DNA of 64,000 nucleotides from Bacillus shivajii (GCF_020519665.1 NZ_CP084703.1:3596001-3660000); one strand, 5' to 3'. Counted from the first letter of the stretch, positions 8,428 through 18,078 are shown. The notes: a model not told the origin generated them from the letters alone. Program-made: numbers and translations.

Positions 8428-10209
8428 TTATACTACGTACTTTTCTGCTTCAATGACACGAGCAGCAACTTCACGTTTTTTCGCGACAACATTGACTGGG
8501 GTATGACGCGTTAACTTCTTCAATATTGAAAGCATTGTACGTAAACTATCACCATCTTCAAGTGCAACTAACGATTCTTTTGCAATTGCTTCGATTCGGT
8601 TAAATGCTTCTTGTGTAAATACTTCTGTCATTAATAATTTTTGATTAGCTTTTTCTAAACCATCTTTAGCAATTGCTTTTTCTGTACGAAGAATGACTGA
8701 TTCAATGTTGAATACATCAGAGACAAGATCGGCAACATTTGCTAACATCTCTTGCTCTTTTTGAAGCTTTTCGCCATATTTTTGTACAGCAGTACCAGCA
8801 ACCATCATAAAGATTTTCTTCGCGTTTTCTAGCAAGTATTTCTCTTGCTCAAGTGGCTCATCACCAACTTCTTGCGGCATCATCATCATGAGTTCTTCTT
8901 GTAAAGAACCCGCTTGCTCTAGAAGTGGTAATTCACCTTTCATAGCTTTACGCATAATCGTTGCTGGAACGAGCATACGGTTAATTTCATTCGTACCTTC
9001 AAAAATTCGATTTATACGAGAGTTACGGTACATTGTCTCTACTTCATACTCAGACATAAAGCCGTATCCACCATGGATTTGAACCGCTTCGTCAACGACA
9101 AAGTCAAGAACTTCTGAACCGAATACTTTATTTAATGAACATTCAATTGCATACTCTGCGATTGCTTTACCAACCGCTGTCCCGTCTTTCTGCTCTTCAT
9201 CAGACAGAGCGGAGAAAGCTTCATCAATTAATCCACCCGTACGGTAAATCGTACTTTCAGCGGCATATGTTTTCGCAGCCATTTCCGCTAATTTCTTTTG
9301 AATTAACGTAAACTTGGAGATCGGAAGCTTAAATTGCTTACGCTCATTTGCGTATGTTGCAGCAACTTCAATGGCACGCTTTGATCCACCAACACAGCCG
9401 ACACCAAGCTTCCAACGTCCAACATTTAAAATATTAAAGGCAATTACGTGACCTTTGCCGATTTCACCAAGAACATTTTCTTTCGGTACAAGGGCATCTT
9501 CTAAAATTAATGTACGAGTTGAAGATCCTTTAATCCCCATTTTCTTTTCTTCTGGACCTGTAGATACACCTTCATAATCTCTTTCGACGATAAAAGCAGT
9601 AAATTGATCTCCATCAATTTTTGCATAAACAACAAAGACATCTGCAAACCCTGCATTTGTAATCCATTGCTTTTCACCATTTAATACGTAGTGTGTACCA
9701 GCTTCATTTAGCTTCGCTGTTGTTTTCGCTCCTAATGCATCAGATCCGGAACTAGGCTCAGTTAATGCATATGCAGCAATTTTTTCTCCTGAAGCTAGAC
9801 CAGGTAAATACTTTTGCTTTTGCTCTTCATCCCCGAAAAAGACGATTGGTAATGTACCAATACCAACATGCGCACCATGTGATAGAGAGAACGAACCTGC
9901 TAAAGCAAATTTCTCTGTAATAAGCGATGAACTCATTTTATCAAGGCCAATTCCACCGTATTCCTCAGGAACATCAGCCCCTAATAATCCAAGTTCACCA
10001 GCTTGTTTTAATAAATCTACCGAGATGTCAAATTGATGCTCCTCAATTTTTTCTACTTCTGGTACGACCTTTTCTACAATAAAATCTTCTGTCGTTTTCG
10101 CAATCATCTCGTGCTCATCTGTTAAGTCTTCTGGCGTAAATACTTGCTCTGGTGAAACTTCTTCTAGTAAAAAACCGCCGCCTTTGAGCGTTTTATCCGC
10201 TGTTGACAT
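8428..10209 (-). CDS. fadE: Acyl-CoA dehydrogenase (FadE/YusJ)
   Basis: FAD-dependent first step of fatty acid beta-oxidation, converting acyl-CoA to trans-2-enoyl-CoA. At 593 aa it is longer than a classical 380-aa acyl-CoA dehydrogenase because of an extra C-terminal helical domain (after about residue 420), as in B. subtilis FadE. The family signatures AYALTEPSSGSDA near residue 145 and QIHGGYGFMSEYEVE near residue 375 are visible. The ATG follows AGGGGGGATTTAAC. It is the last gene of the fadN-fadA-fadE operon, 94 nt after fadA. Confidence 0.95.
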   Translation of the reverse strand: MSTADKTLKGGGFLLEEVSPEQVFTPEDLTDEHEMIAKTTEDFIVEKVVPEVEKIEEHQFDISVDLLKQAGELGLLGADVPEEYGGIGLDKMSSSLITEKFALAGSFSLSHGAHVGIGTLPIVFFGDEEQKQKYLPGLASGEKIAAYALTEPSSGSDALGAKTTAKLNEAGTHYVLNGEKQWITNAGFADVFVVYAKIDGDQFTAFIVERDYEGVSTGPEEKKMGIKGSSTRTLILEDALVPKENVLGEIGKGHVIAFNILNVGRWKLGVGCVGGSKRAIEVAATYANERKQFKLPISKFTLIQKKLAEMAAKTYAAESTIYRTGGLIDEAFSALSDEEQKDGTAVGKAIAEYAIECSLNKVFGSEVLDFVVDEAVQIHGGYGFMSEYEVETMYRNSRINRIFEGTNEINRMLVPATIMRKAMKGELPLLEQAGSLQEELMMMMPQEVGDEPLEQEKYLLENAKKIFMMVAGTAVQKYGEKLQKEQEMLANVADLVSDVFNIESVILRTEKAIAKDGLEKANQKLLMTEVFTQEAFNRIEAIAKESLVALEDGDSLRTMLSILKKLTRHTPVNVVAKKREVAARVIEAEKYVV

Positions 10210-10303
10210 GTTAAATCCCCCCTGAGGTTAAAAGTATATAGGGTGAAGGAAAGGAGTCACTCTCAGCTTCACTCCACCCTTGATCATAAATAACTAGATT
10301 TTC

Positions 10304-11482
10304 TTAAATCAGTTCAAACACACCCGCTGCACCCATTCCGCCGCCGATACACATGGTAACGACACCGAACTGCTCGTTGCGTCGTTTCATTTCATGAATA
10401 AGACTTAATGTTAGTTTCGTACCAGTACATCCTAACGGGTGACCTAACGCTATCGCACCACCATTGACATTTACTTTTTCATGGTCAAGGTTTAAGTGAC
10501 GAATAACTTGAAGTGATTGTGAAGCGAACGCCTCATTTAACTCATATAATCCGATGTCGGAAAGCTCTAAGCCTGCCATTTTTACCGCTTTAGGAATTGC
10601 TTCTACAGGGCCAATCCCCATTACTTCCGGTGCAACTCCTGCTACAGCAAATGAACGGAATTTTACAAGTGGAGTTAATCCATCTGCTTCTGCTGTTTCT
10701 CGGTCCATCACAAGTACAGAAGCTGCTCCATCACTCATTTGAGATGCGTTACCTGCTGTTACCGTACCTGTTGTGCTAAATGCAGGACGCAAGTTCCCTA
10801 ATGCATCAACTGTCGTTTCTGGTCTGACCCCTTCATCTGTGTCTAAAACAACTTCTTTTTCAACTAATTTATGTTTTTCGTCTACTGAGCGAAGAGTTAC
10901 TGGAACTGGGACTATTTCATCTTTAAATTTCCCTTCTTTAATTGCATTCGCTGCACGTTTATGACTTTCTACAGCAAAAGCATCTTGATCCTCACGGCTT
11001 ATTTCATAGCGTTTTGCTACTTCTTCCGCTGTGTGACCCATGCCCATATAATATTCTGGAGCATTTTCTACAAGTGTTGGGTTTGGAGCAATAACATGCC
11101 CACCCATTGGGATTAAACTCATAGATTCTGCACCGCCTGCAAGAACTGACTTTGCGTTGCCTAGCATAATTCGTTCTGCACCATAAGCAATACTTTGTAA
11201 ACCAGAAGAACAATATCTGTTGATTGTAATTGCTGGCACTTGTTCAGGCAGACCTGCTAATGCAGAAATGTTACGCGCCATATTCATCCCTTGCTCAGCT
11301 TCTGGCATTGCACATCCGATGATGACATCATCAATTCTACTTGCATCAAAATCGTTTGCTCTTTTTAATGTTTCTTTTATGGTGATAGCCCCTAAATCGT
11401 CTGGGCGTACATCTTTAAAAGTTCCTTTTTTCGCTTTTCCTGCAGGCGTCCTTGCACCTGCTACGATGACCGCTTCTCTCAA
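10304..11482 (-). CDS. fadA: 3-ketoacyl-CoA thiolase (acetyl-CoA C-acyltransferase, FadA)
   Basis: Catalyses thiolytic release of acetyl-CoA from 3-ketoacyl-CoA in beta-oxidation. The 392-aa frame has the acyl-accepting Cys in NRYCSSGLQS near residue 90, the GGAIALGHPLGCTG motif with the catalytic His near residue 350, and the second Cys in MCIGGGMGAAG near the C-terminus. The start is a TTG (LREAVIVAGARTP) with AGGAGGGG upstream; a longer in-frame ATG would contain that ribosome site. It follows fadN by 29 nt. Confidence 0.96.
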   Translation of the reverse strand: MREAVIVAGARTPAGKAKKGTFKDVRPDDLGAITIKETLKRANDFDASRIDDVIIGCAMPEAEQGMNMARNISALAGLPEQVPAITINRYCSSGLQSIAYGAERIMLGNAKSVLAGGAESMSLIPMGGHVIAPNPTLVENAPEYYMGMGHTAEEVAKRYEISREDQDAFAVESHKRAANAIKEGKFKDEIVPVPVTLRSVDEKHKLVEKEVVLDTDEGVRPETTVDALGNLRPAFSTTGTVTAGNASQMSDGAASVLVMDRETAEADGLTPLVKFRSFAVAGVAPEVMGIGPVEAIPKAVKMAGLELSDIGLYELNEAFASQSLQVIRHLNLDHEKVNVNGGAIALGHPLGCTGTKLTLSLIHEMKRRNEQFGVVTMCIGGGMGAAGVFELI

Positions 11483-11511
11483 GAACTTCCCCTCCTTTAG
11501 TCGACTTTTCA

Positions 11512-13902
11512 TTAGTTACGTAACGGTTTGCCTTTAGCTAACATGTGTTGCATTCTTTGTTGTGTTTTTGGCTCTCCTACTAAGCTTAAGAATGCTTCAC
11601 GCTCAAGGTCTAATAAATATTGTTCATCGACTTTTGTGCCTTTAGGGACACGACCGCCTGCTAAAACAAACGCGAGTTTTTCAGCAATCTTAAGATCATG
11701 ATCAGAAATATGCCCTCCAAAGTGCATCGTTTTTGCTCCAAGTAGCATCGTTGCGTAACCTGTTTCACCGACAACTGGAATGGCATCACGTTTTGGCGAC
11801 TGATATCCGCTTTCTGCTAAATATAATGCTTTTTGTTTTGCATCATGTAATAAGTGATCGCCATTCAGACTTACACTGTCTTGTGGACGTAAGAATCCAA
11901 GCTTTTGTGCTTCATGTGCACTTTTACTTACTTTTGCCATTGCAATCGTTTCGAATGTTTGGTTCGCAATTGCCTGTAAATCAATTTGCGCACCTTCTGG
12001 TAAACGGTTTAAGTGACGAAGGTAAAGCTCTTTATTTCCTCCACCACCAGGGATTAATCCGACACCGACTTCAACAAGACCCATGTATGTTTCTAAAGAG
12101 GCTTGCATACCTGCTGCTGGAAGTGAGATTTCTGTCCCTCCACCAAGTGTCATTTGGAATGGTGCTACAACAACTGGCTTTGCGGAGTAACGAATCTTTG
12201 CCATCGAGTTTTGGAACTGACGAACAACTAAATCAATCTCAGGGAAGTTCATGTCTTGAGCTTCCATTAAAATCATCATTAAGTTCGCACCAACACAGAA
12301 ATTTTTCCCTTGGTTATTAATGACAAGTCCTTTGTAGTTCTTCTCTACTTCTTCAACCGACTTATTAATCATTTGCATAACGTCTAAGCCAATTGAGTTG
12401 TTTGGTGAGTGGAATTCCAAACATGCGATACCGTCTCCTAAATCCACAAGAGACGCACCTGTATTTTTCATCACCACATTTTCTCCACCATCTTTAAGCG
12501 CTTTCAAATTTATAACTTTTGGATTGATATCGGCTTTGACATATTCACCGTTATGATAATAATCGTCATACCCTTGATAGAATGACGTTATGCCACTCTC
12601 GAGCATCCCTTTGACCCAGGCTGGTACTGTTTCACCTTCTTCTTCCATACGTTGGACGGATTTTTCTATACCAATCGCATCCCACGTTTCAAAAGGACCA
12701 AGCTCCCAGCCGAATCCCCATTTCATTGCGAGGTCAATCGAATTGATTGAATCTGCAATTTCTGTACGTTTTTCTGCTGAGTAAAGTAACACAGGTTTTA
12801 AAATGTTCCATACGAGTTCACCAGCACGGTCGTTTGCGTAAACTAACGCTTTTAATTTATCGGCTTTTGACTTCGCCTGCTTACTTTGCTGAACAGACGG
12901 TGCCTTTAGTTTTTTGCGCGGAACATATTCAAGCGTTTCGAAATCAAGCTCTAAGATCTCGCTTCCGTTTTCACCTTTTTTCTTTAAGTAAAATCCTTGG
13001 CCTGATTTACTTCCTAACCAACCTTTTTCAGCCATATCTTTCATAAATTGTGGAGGGTCAAAAACGTCTTTTTCTTCTCCTTCAACTTGGTCATACACGT
13101 TTTTTGCAACGTGAAGGAATGTATCAAGACCAACAACATCTAATGTACGGAACGTTGCACTTTTTGGACGTCCAATTGCAGGTCCTGTGACTGAATCGAC
13201 TTCACCTACGGAAAAACCTCGCTTGACCATTTCACGAACTGTTACAAGAAGTCCATACGTGCCGATTCGGTTTGCGATGAAGTTTGGCGTGTCTTTTGCT
13301 TCAACGACACCTTTGCCTAACGTGTCTTCACCGAATTTCTTTATGAAGTTGAATACTTCATCTAATGTATCTTCTGTCGGTATCACTTCTAATAACTTCA
13401 AATATCTAGGCGGGTTGAAAAAGTGTGTTCCTAAAAAATGTTTCTTGAAGTCGTCAGAACGTCCATCTGCCATTGCTTCAATGGAAATTCCAGACGTATT
13501 TGAGCTAACAATACTTCCAGGCTTACGGTGCTCATCAACTTGAGCAAAGACTTTTTGTTTAATTTCTAAGTTTTCTACAACAACTTCAATGACCCAATCT
13601 ACTTCTGAAAGACGCTTCATGTCGTCCTCCATGTTTCCTGCTTCAATGAGGTCTGCGTTTTCTTTTCTGCCAAGAGGCGCTGGGTTTTGCTTTTTTAATT
13701 TTTCAATCGCTTCAGCTGCTAAACGGTTTCTCACAACGTTGTCTTCAAGTGTTAACCCTTTTTTCTTTTCAGCTTCGGTTAGATCTCGTGGTACGATGTC
13801 TAAAAGTAGCGATGAAATGCCTGCATTTGCTAAGTGTGCAGCAATTCCAGCCCCCATCACTCCAGAGCCTAATACAGCGACTTTTCCGATTCTGTCAATC
13901 AT
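11512..13902 (-). CDS. fadN: FadN, 3-hydroxyacyl-CoA dehydrogenase / enoyl-CoA hydratase
   Basis: Bifunctional beta-oxidation enzyme, about 796 aa. The N-terminal Rossmann domain (VAVLGSGVMGAGIAAHL) and the 3-hydroxyacyl-CoA dehydrogenase signature (HFFNPPRYLKLLEVIPT near residue 165) are followed by the dehydrogenase C-terminal domains. A crotonase domain fills the last third (GLVEVGVGLIPGGGGNKEL near residue 625). This NAD-domain-first order is that of B. subtilis FadN. The start is the ATG after AAGGAGGTACTTC. A FadR-type operator lies 22-39 nt upstream of it. fadM (proline dehydrogenase), found near here in B. subtilis, is absent. Confidence 0.96.
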   Translation of the reverse strand: MIDRIGKVAVLGSGVMGAGIAAHLANAGISSLLLDIVPRDLTEAEKKKGLTLEDNVVRNRLAAEAIEKLKKQNPAPLGRKENADLIEAGNMEDDMKRLSEVDWVIEVVVENLEIKQKVFAQVDEHRKPGSIVSSNTSGISIEAMADGRSDDFKKHFLGTHFFNPPRYLKLLEVIPTEDTLDEVFNFIKKFGEDTLGKGVVEAKDTPNFIANRIGTYGLLVTVREMVKRGFSVGEVDSVTGPAIGRPKSATFRTLDVVGLDTFLHVAKNVYDQVEGEEKDVFDPPQFMKDMAEKGWLGSKSGQGFYLKKKGENGSEILELDFETLEYVPRKKLKAPSVQQSKQAKSKADKLKALVYANDRAGELVWNILKPVLLYSAEKRTEIADSINSIDLAMKWGFGWELGPFETWDAIGIEKSVQRMEEEGETVPAWVKGMLESGITSFYQGYDDYYHNGEYVKADINPKVINLKALKDGGENVVMKNTGASLVDLGDGIACLEFHSPNNSIGLDVMQMINKSVEEVEKNYKGLVINNQGKNFCVGANLMMILMEAQDMNFPEIDLVVRQFQNSMAKIRYSAKPVVVAPFQMTLGGGTEISLPAAGMQASLETYMGLVEVGVGLIPGGGGNKELYLRHLNRLPEGAQIDLQAIANQTFETIAMAKVSKSAHEAQKLGFLRPQDSVSLNGDHLLHDAKQKALYLAESGYQSPKRDAIPVVGETGYATMLLGAKTMHFGGHISDHDLKIAEKLAFVLAGGRVPKGTKVDEQYLLDLEREAFLSLVGEPKTQQRMQHMLAKGKPLRN

Positions 13903-13923
13903 GAAGTACCTCCTTCTTCCCTT

Positions 13924-13941
13924 TGAATGAATACTCATTCA
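13924..13941 (-). promoter_or_regulatory. FadR (TetR family) operator of the fad operon
   Basis: TGAATGAATACTCATTCA is a perfect inverted repeat around a 2-nt centre. It matches the Bacillus FadR box (TGAATGA-N4-TCATTCA type). It lies just upstream of the fadN ribosome site, so long-chain acyl-CoA should relieve repression of fadN-fadA-fadE. Confidence 0.88.
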
Positions 13942-14374
13942 TTTTTTGATGAAAAATTTTTGCACCCTTTTGTGCAGAAATGTTTATCACGAAATGATTA
14001 CACTTAATACTATATTAAATTTTAACAATTCACGCAATAGTAATAACTGAAAATTTTCTTTATTTCGTCTAAAATATTCAATTTTTGTTGAATTCGTGCG
14101 GACAAATAATTATATAGAATATTTTACCATTTAATCCCAGGTGTCTGGCACCTGGAAATGATTAGTAATCCACTTTGGGTAACTGGAGATTATTAGCTAA
14201 TTCATGACTTCTTCTTTTTGTCATATTTTTTCCCGCATAGGGTTTTATGTTAAGAGAAAAATAATATTGTCTGTTCAAAGGGAAAGACAGTGAGACGAAG
14301 TTGTTTTTCCATGTATATGATTGAACATTCCTCTATGTTAAAGCGGATCAAATTTATTGAAGGAGGTAGGATCG
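13942..14374. other. Intergenic stretch between fadN and the coat genes
   Basis: Contains the fad promoter region (near 13945-14020, read minus), a CCAGGTG...CACCTGG palindrome at 14137-14155, and the upstream region of the coat operon. A sporulation promoter is expected before 14375, but I could not place its boxes with confidence. Confidence 0.45.
14137..14155. repeat. Palindromic intergenic repeat, CCAGGTG type
   Basis: CCAGGTGTCTGGCACCTGG, an almost perfect palindrome. It is related to a perfect 35-nt palindrome at 23771-23805 and to the GGGGACCTGGTCCCC palindromes at 15724-15762 and 59577-59605. Confidence 0.6.
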
Positions 14375-14659
14375 ATGCAGCAACAAAATGTTGGAATGGG
14401 ACAACAAGGGCAACAAAATGTGATGACTCAACCACCGAACGTCATTACAAATAAAGACCATTTGTACATTACAGATATGTTGTCTTGGAACTTGTTATCC
14501 ATGAAAAAGGCACATGATTTTGCAGCAAATTGTCAAGATCCTGATGTTGCTCAAGCACTTGACGATGCCGGAAAAATGCATTATATGCACTATCAAACAT
14601 TGTTAAATCACTTAAATCAGCAAAATTCATCTCAGCAAAACCAAAGCCCAATGCAATAA
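14375..14659 (+). CDS. CotF-family spore coat protein (first copy)
   Basis: 94-aa protein with a Gln-rich N-terminus, then a helical CotF-like segment (DHLYITDMLSWNLLSMKKAH, DVAQALDDAGKMHYMHYQTLL) and a Gln/Ser-rich tail. The family is spore coat proteins of the CotF/YusN type. The ATG is preceded by GGAGGTAGGATCG; an upstream in-frame ATG overlaps that site. It is followed 16 nt later by a second, related coat gene, so the pair is an operon. Position next to the fad operon matches yusN of B. subtilis. Confidence 0.75.
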   Translation: MQQQNVGMGQQGQQNVMTQPPNVITNKDHLYITDMLSWNLLSMKKAHDFAANCQDPDVAQALDDAGKMHYMHYQTLLNHLNQQNSSQQNQSPMQ

Positions 14660-14675
14660 GAAAGGAGGACTACGT

Positions 14676-15023
14676 ATGGCACAAAATCAACAGCAAAAAA
14701 TTCAAAATCCAAAAACACAAGTACCACAAACCCCACAGATGAATGATAGAGATTATATTAATGATATGCTTACAACGGAAAAATACATGACATCGGCATA
14801 TTCTGTTGCAGCAAATGAAGCAAGTCACGAATCTCTTTATTCAGATATTCAGCAAATTTGTAATGAAGCACAACGCTGTCAGCGAGACTTATTCAACGTC
14901 ATGTTTGAAAAAGGCTGGTACAGTTTTGATGCAGAACAACAGCAAACACTTAGCCAATCTTATCAACAATTTGTAGGGTATCAATCACAAATTCCGTATA
15001 ACCAGAATACTCCTATGTCTTAA
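14676..15023 (+). CDS. CotF-family spore coat protein (second copy, YusN-like)
   Basis: 115-aa CotF-family protein with a Gln/Pro-rich N-terminal 20 residues, a helical domain (NDRDYINDMLTTEKYMTSAY, then QQICNEAQRCQRDLFNVMFE) and a Tyr/Gln-rich C-terminus. The paired-helix layout and the aromatic motif KGWYSFDAE are usual for CotF proteins. GGAGGACTACGT precedes ATG. It probably ends the two-gene coat operon, since a terminator follows. Confidence 0.8.
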   Translation: MAQNQQQKIQNPKTQVPQTPQMNDRDYINDMLTTEKYMTSAYSVAANEASHESLYSDIQQICNEAQRCQRDLFNVMFEKGWYSFDAEQQQTLSQSYQQFVGYQSQIPYNQNTPMS

Positions 15024-15032
15024 ACAAAAAAC

Positions 15033-15083
15033 GATAAAGCCAGTTTCGTTAGGGAAACTCCCCCATACGAAGCTGGCTCTTTT
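15033..15083 (+). terminator. Terminator of the coat gene pair
   Basis: AAAGCCAG.TTCG and CGAAGCTGGCTCTTTT arms with a 19-nt loop. Confidence 0.8.
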
Positions 15084-15161
15084 ACATCCTCCTATGAAAT
15101 TTCCACTATTTATTTTCCATTTTTATGATTAGTGTGGTAAAAATCGACACAACCTAAGCAT

Positions 15162-15722
15162 ATGAAAACAGATATGATTCTCTTCATTCTTTTGAATAGT
15201 TTTTGGCTTTTAGAGTGGCTCCTTTATAAAGAAACAGCCCATCATCGAAAGGAGGATTTTGGACAAGCAATCTTTGTTAAGGTTTTTATTTTGCTCATGT
15301 TTTTATGTTCAGTATTAGTTAGTGGTTGGATCAGTTCCACACTCACGTCAAATACTGGATTCGTAAAAATCTTTGGGTTGTTTATGATCGCAATTGGGTT
15401 GCTACTCAGATGTTGGACATACATGGTAACCAAACCTTATTTCTCACGTACAATTATTCCTCAAGAAGATAGGCCTTTGTTTAGTCGTGGACCGTACAGA
15501 TTTACACGTCACCCATACCATAGTGGATTTTTCTTTATCACGTTAGGAATTACGATGTTTATAAGCGGACATTGGTTATCAATCGTCTCAACATTTTTGT
15601 TTATCGGAAGCGCCCTTCATTACCGGATGAGTCTTGAAGAGTCGTACTACCAAAAACAATACGGAGATATTTATCCTGTTTGGTGTAGACACCGCTTCCG
15701 CCTCCTCCCATTCCTTTATTAA
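15162..15722 (+). CDS. ICMT/PEMT-like membrane methyltransferase
   Basis: 186 aa with four to five hydrophobic segments and the hallmark C-terminal block of isoprenylcysteine carboxyl methyltransferase-like and phospholipid methyltransferases: RGPYRFTRHPYHSGFF near residue 110, then HYRMSLEESYYQKQYGDIY. The RHP and EE residues bind S-adenosylmethionine in this family. The substrate is unknown; bacterial members may act on lipids or quinone-like molecules. The ribosome site is weak, and an ATG five codons downstream is an alternative start. It has no obvious partner gene. Confidence 0.75.
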   Translation: MKTDMILFILLNSFWLLEWLLYKETAHHRKEDFGQAIFVKVFILLMFLCSVLVSGWISSTLTSNTGFVKIFGLFMIAIGLLLRCWTYMVTKPYFSRTIIPQEDRPLFSRGPYRFTRHPYHSGFFFITLGITMFISGHWLSIVSTFLFIGSALHYRMSLEESYYQKQYGDIYPVWCRHRFRLLPFLY

Positions 15723-15723
15723 C

Positions 15724-15762
15724 CACAAAATTGTCGGGGACCTGGTCCCCGACAATTTTGTG
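15724..15762. repeat. Perfect palindrome, GGGGACCTGGTCCCC type
   Basis: A 19-nt arm, ending in GTCGGGGACC, pairs exactly with its partner around a single central T. The stem reads CACAAAATTGTCGGGGACC on one side. It lies just after the ICMT-like gene and could also act as a terminator. A second member occurs at 59577-59605. Confidence 0.7.
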
Positions 15763-15837
15763 AACGTTATTTTCTGAAATACTAGAACCGTTTGTTGCGC
15801 TAGGGCACCGCACTTCTTTTTAGCGGTTAACCTAATA

Positions 15838-15879
15838 AAAAAAATCCGTGAAACAGTTAACCTGTTCACGGATTTTTTC
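15838..15879 (-). terminator. Terminator after the orphan secY
   Basis: AAAAAATCCGTGAACAGG and its complement with a short loop, followed by a T run on the minus strand. Confidence 0.85.
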
Positions 15880-15885
15880 TACCAA

Positions 15886-17187
15886 TTATGAAGACTTCTT
15901 CAAGAATCCAGTATACCTTCTGTCAATTAACTGACTTTCAACTTGTTGCATTGTCGTTAATGCAACACCAACAACGATGAGGAGTCCCGTACCACCAATT
16001 TGAACAGCTGGCGGAAGACCCATTAACGCACCAGCGATCAATGGCATAACAGATACAACGGCAAGGAATATACCCCCAACAAACGTTAGGCGATATAACA
16101 AACGTGTAATATACACTTCTGTCGTTTTACCTGGACGGATGCCTGGAACAAACCCATTTTGTTTCTTTAAGTTCTCAGCCATTTGCTCTGGATTCATTTG
16201 AACAAATGTGTAGAAATAGGCAAAGCCAATAATTAAAATTGCATAAACAATCATACCAACTGGCGATGAATAGTCGAATACATTTACAATCCATTGTCCA
16301 AAGGCATTTTGTTCACCAAAAAAGTTTGCAACAGTTGGCGGGAAAATAAATATCGACATTGCAAAAATGACTGGAATAACCCCTGCAGCATTCACTTTAA
16401 TTGGCAAGTGAGTTGATTGTCCACCTGTTGGACGACCACCAGCAGCCATTTTTTTCGCATATTGAACAGGAATTTTTCGTACCGCCTGTTGGACAAAGAT
16501 AACCCCAACAGTTACAGCAAGAATTCCTAATAAAATTAATACAACTGTTACGATGTTTAAAAATAGTTGGTCACCAGCATCAATAAAATACATGGAGTAA
16601 AGCTGGTTCACACCGTTTGGAACGGCTGCAACAATCCCGGCAAAAATGAGGATTGAGATCCCGTTTCCAACACCTTTTAATGTAATGTGTTCCCCTAGCC
16701 ACATAAGGAACGCAGTACCTGCAGTAAGTGTTAAAGCAATTAACAAGTATGTAGCCACTGTAGGATTTGGAACAAGTCCTGGCATTAAGTTATTGAATCC
16801 AATTGACATACCAAGCGCTTGAACAAAAGCAATAACAATCGTTCCGTAACGCGTTACTTGCGCTAACTTCTTTCGGCCTGATTCGCCTTCTCTTGACCAT
16901 TCTGCAAATTTTGGTACAACATCCATTCGAAGGAGCTGTACGATAATTGAAGCAGTAATATAAGGCATAATTCCAGTTGCAAAAATTGAGAATCTCTCAA
17001 GAGCTCCTCCACCAAAAGCATTAAGAAAACCTAGTGCTGCTAATCCATCAAAATTAAGTGCTTCAGCATTCACCCCTGGAGCTGGAATATGTGCACCAAT
17101 ACGAAAAACAAGAAGCATTAGCAGTGTAAAAATGATTTTGTTGCGCAAATCCCCTACGCGCATGATGTTACGTAACGTACGAAGCAT
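15886..17187 (-). CDS. secY: SecY-type protein translocase channel subunit (orphan copy)
   Basis: 433-aa, ten-segment membrane protein that forms the pore of the Sec translocon with SecE and SecG and receives preproteins from SecA. SecY landmarks are present: IPAPGVN in the first periplasmic loop/plug region, TGIMPYITASIIVQLL, and the cytoplasmic C5 loop NGFVPGIRPGKTTE. All are canonical. Oddly, it stands alone, flanked by a terminator and an unrelated gene, not in the spc ribosomal operon between rplO and adk. It is therefore probably a second SecY (SecY2-like) in this genome, or the sole copy after relocation. The sequence looks close to housekeeping SecY, not a diverged accessory type. Confidence 0.9.
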   Translation of the reverse strand: MLRTLRNIMRVGDLRNKIIFTLLMLLVFRIGAHIPAPGVNAEALNFDGLAALGFLNAFGGGALERFSIFATGIMPYITASIIVQLLRMDVVPKFAEWSREGESGRKKLAQVTRYGTIVIAFVQALGMSIGFNNLMPGLVPNPTVATYLLIALTLTAGTAFLMWLGEHITLKGVGNGISILIFAGIVAAVPNGVNQLYSMYFIDAGDQLFLNIVTVVLILLGILAVTVGVIFVQQAVRKIPVQYAKKMAAGGRPTGGQSTHLPIKVNAAGVIPVIFAMSIFIFPPTVANFFGEQNAFGQWIVNVFDYSSPVGMIVYAILIIGFAYFYTFVQMNPEQMAENLKKQNGFVPGIRPGKTTEVYITRLLYRLTFVGGIFLAVVSVMPLIAGALMGLPPAVQIGGTGLLIVVGVALTTMQQVESQLIDRRYTGFLKKSS

Positions 17188-17402
17188 AATCTAGCACCTC
17201 TACTCTACCTTAATAATATGATTTCCTAATTTAATAGGTTTGTTCTTAATAGGATACCATAAAAGTTCTGAAATTTTTATCTTTTTTTTCATTCGACAAA
17301 ATTAGTAGTTTTTTATCTCCATTTTGTCATATTTATTGAGCTATACTTATTTATAAGTAGTAGCTTTCATAGATCATTATTTTAGGGGGCAAGAAAAACG
17401 CG

Positions 17403-17978
17403 ATGACACAACAAATCAAGAACGATGATAACCAAGAAAGGCCGTATACTGCACCTCAAACTAGTATGGTAAGACTATTATCAAGGACAACAGTTTTTGC
17501 ATTATTTCTTGTTCCTGTTTGGCTTATTATCACAGATTCTGGTATGAACGAGAGTAATCAAGTCTCTTCAAGTGATGAACAATACGAGGAGAATTCTTTT
17601 ACATTAAAATGGGCAGAAGAGGAAGTCATGATCAATAAGGAAGACGCTTTAAGTATATTTAACGATCATCATGTTGTCGAACAGGTAAAAATCATAGAAA
17701 CTACCCTTACTTTAAACGAAAATAAAGCAACGACTCAGTTAAGTGTCGTCGTCAACTCCACCATAGACGAAAAAGAAGCAAGAAAGATGATTGAAGCATT
17801 TTTAAATCATGTCTCAAAAAATTTAACAAGGCCTAAAGTCGATCAAGACAATCAATATTTCGGTACAGTATGGGATCACAATCATGTATACGTTGAGTTT
17901 ATTCATACTGTCGAAGGAGAAGTCCTTTTCGGAGAAGTCAAGAAAGGGACTCATAAGATTAACATCTATAAAAAATAG
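17403..17978 (+). CDS. Membrane-anchored hypothetical protein
   Basis: 191 aa with a hydrophilic N-terminus, one hydrophobic segment around residues 30-45 (FALFLVPVWLIIT) and a soluble extracellular domain of about 130 residues with beta-strand-like alternation (ATTQLSVVVNSTIDEKEAR, VYVEFIHTVEGEVLFGEV). I do not recognise a family. GGGGG precedes the ATG at a slightly long distance. It is divergent from the orphan secY with a 215-nt shared upstream region and ends at a terminator. Confidence 0.6.
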   Translation: MTQQIKNDDNQERPYTAPQTSMVRLLSRTTVFALFLVPVWLIITDSGMNESNQVSSSDEQYEENSFTLKWAEEEVMINKEDALSIFNDHHVVEQVKIIETTLTLNENKATTQLSVVVNSTIDEKEARKMIEAFLNHVSKNLTRPKVDQDNQYFGTVWDHNHVYVEFIHTVEGEVLFGEVKKGTHKINIYKK

Positions 17979-18020
17979 GTCTCTATTAAAACCGACTGTA
18001 TTCTAACAATAAAAAACAAA

Positions 18021-18075
18021 GTGCCTAGCTCTCCATATCTTATAATCATTTTACTGGATGAAGCTGGCACTTTTT
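18021..18075. terminator. Bidirectional terminator
   Basis: AAGTGCC.AGCT and AGCTGGCACTT arms with T runs on both sides, between convergent genes. Confidence 0.75.
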
Positions 18076-18078
18076 TCA

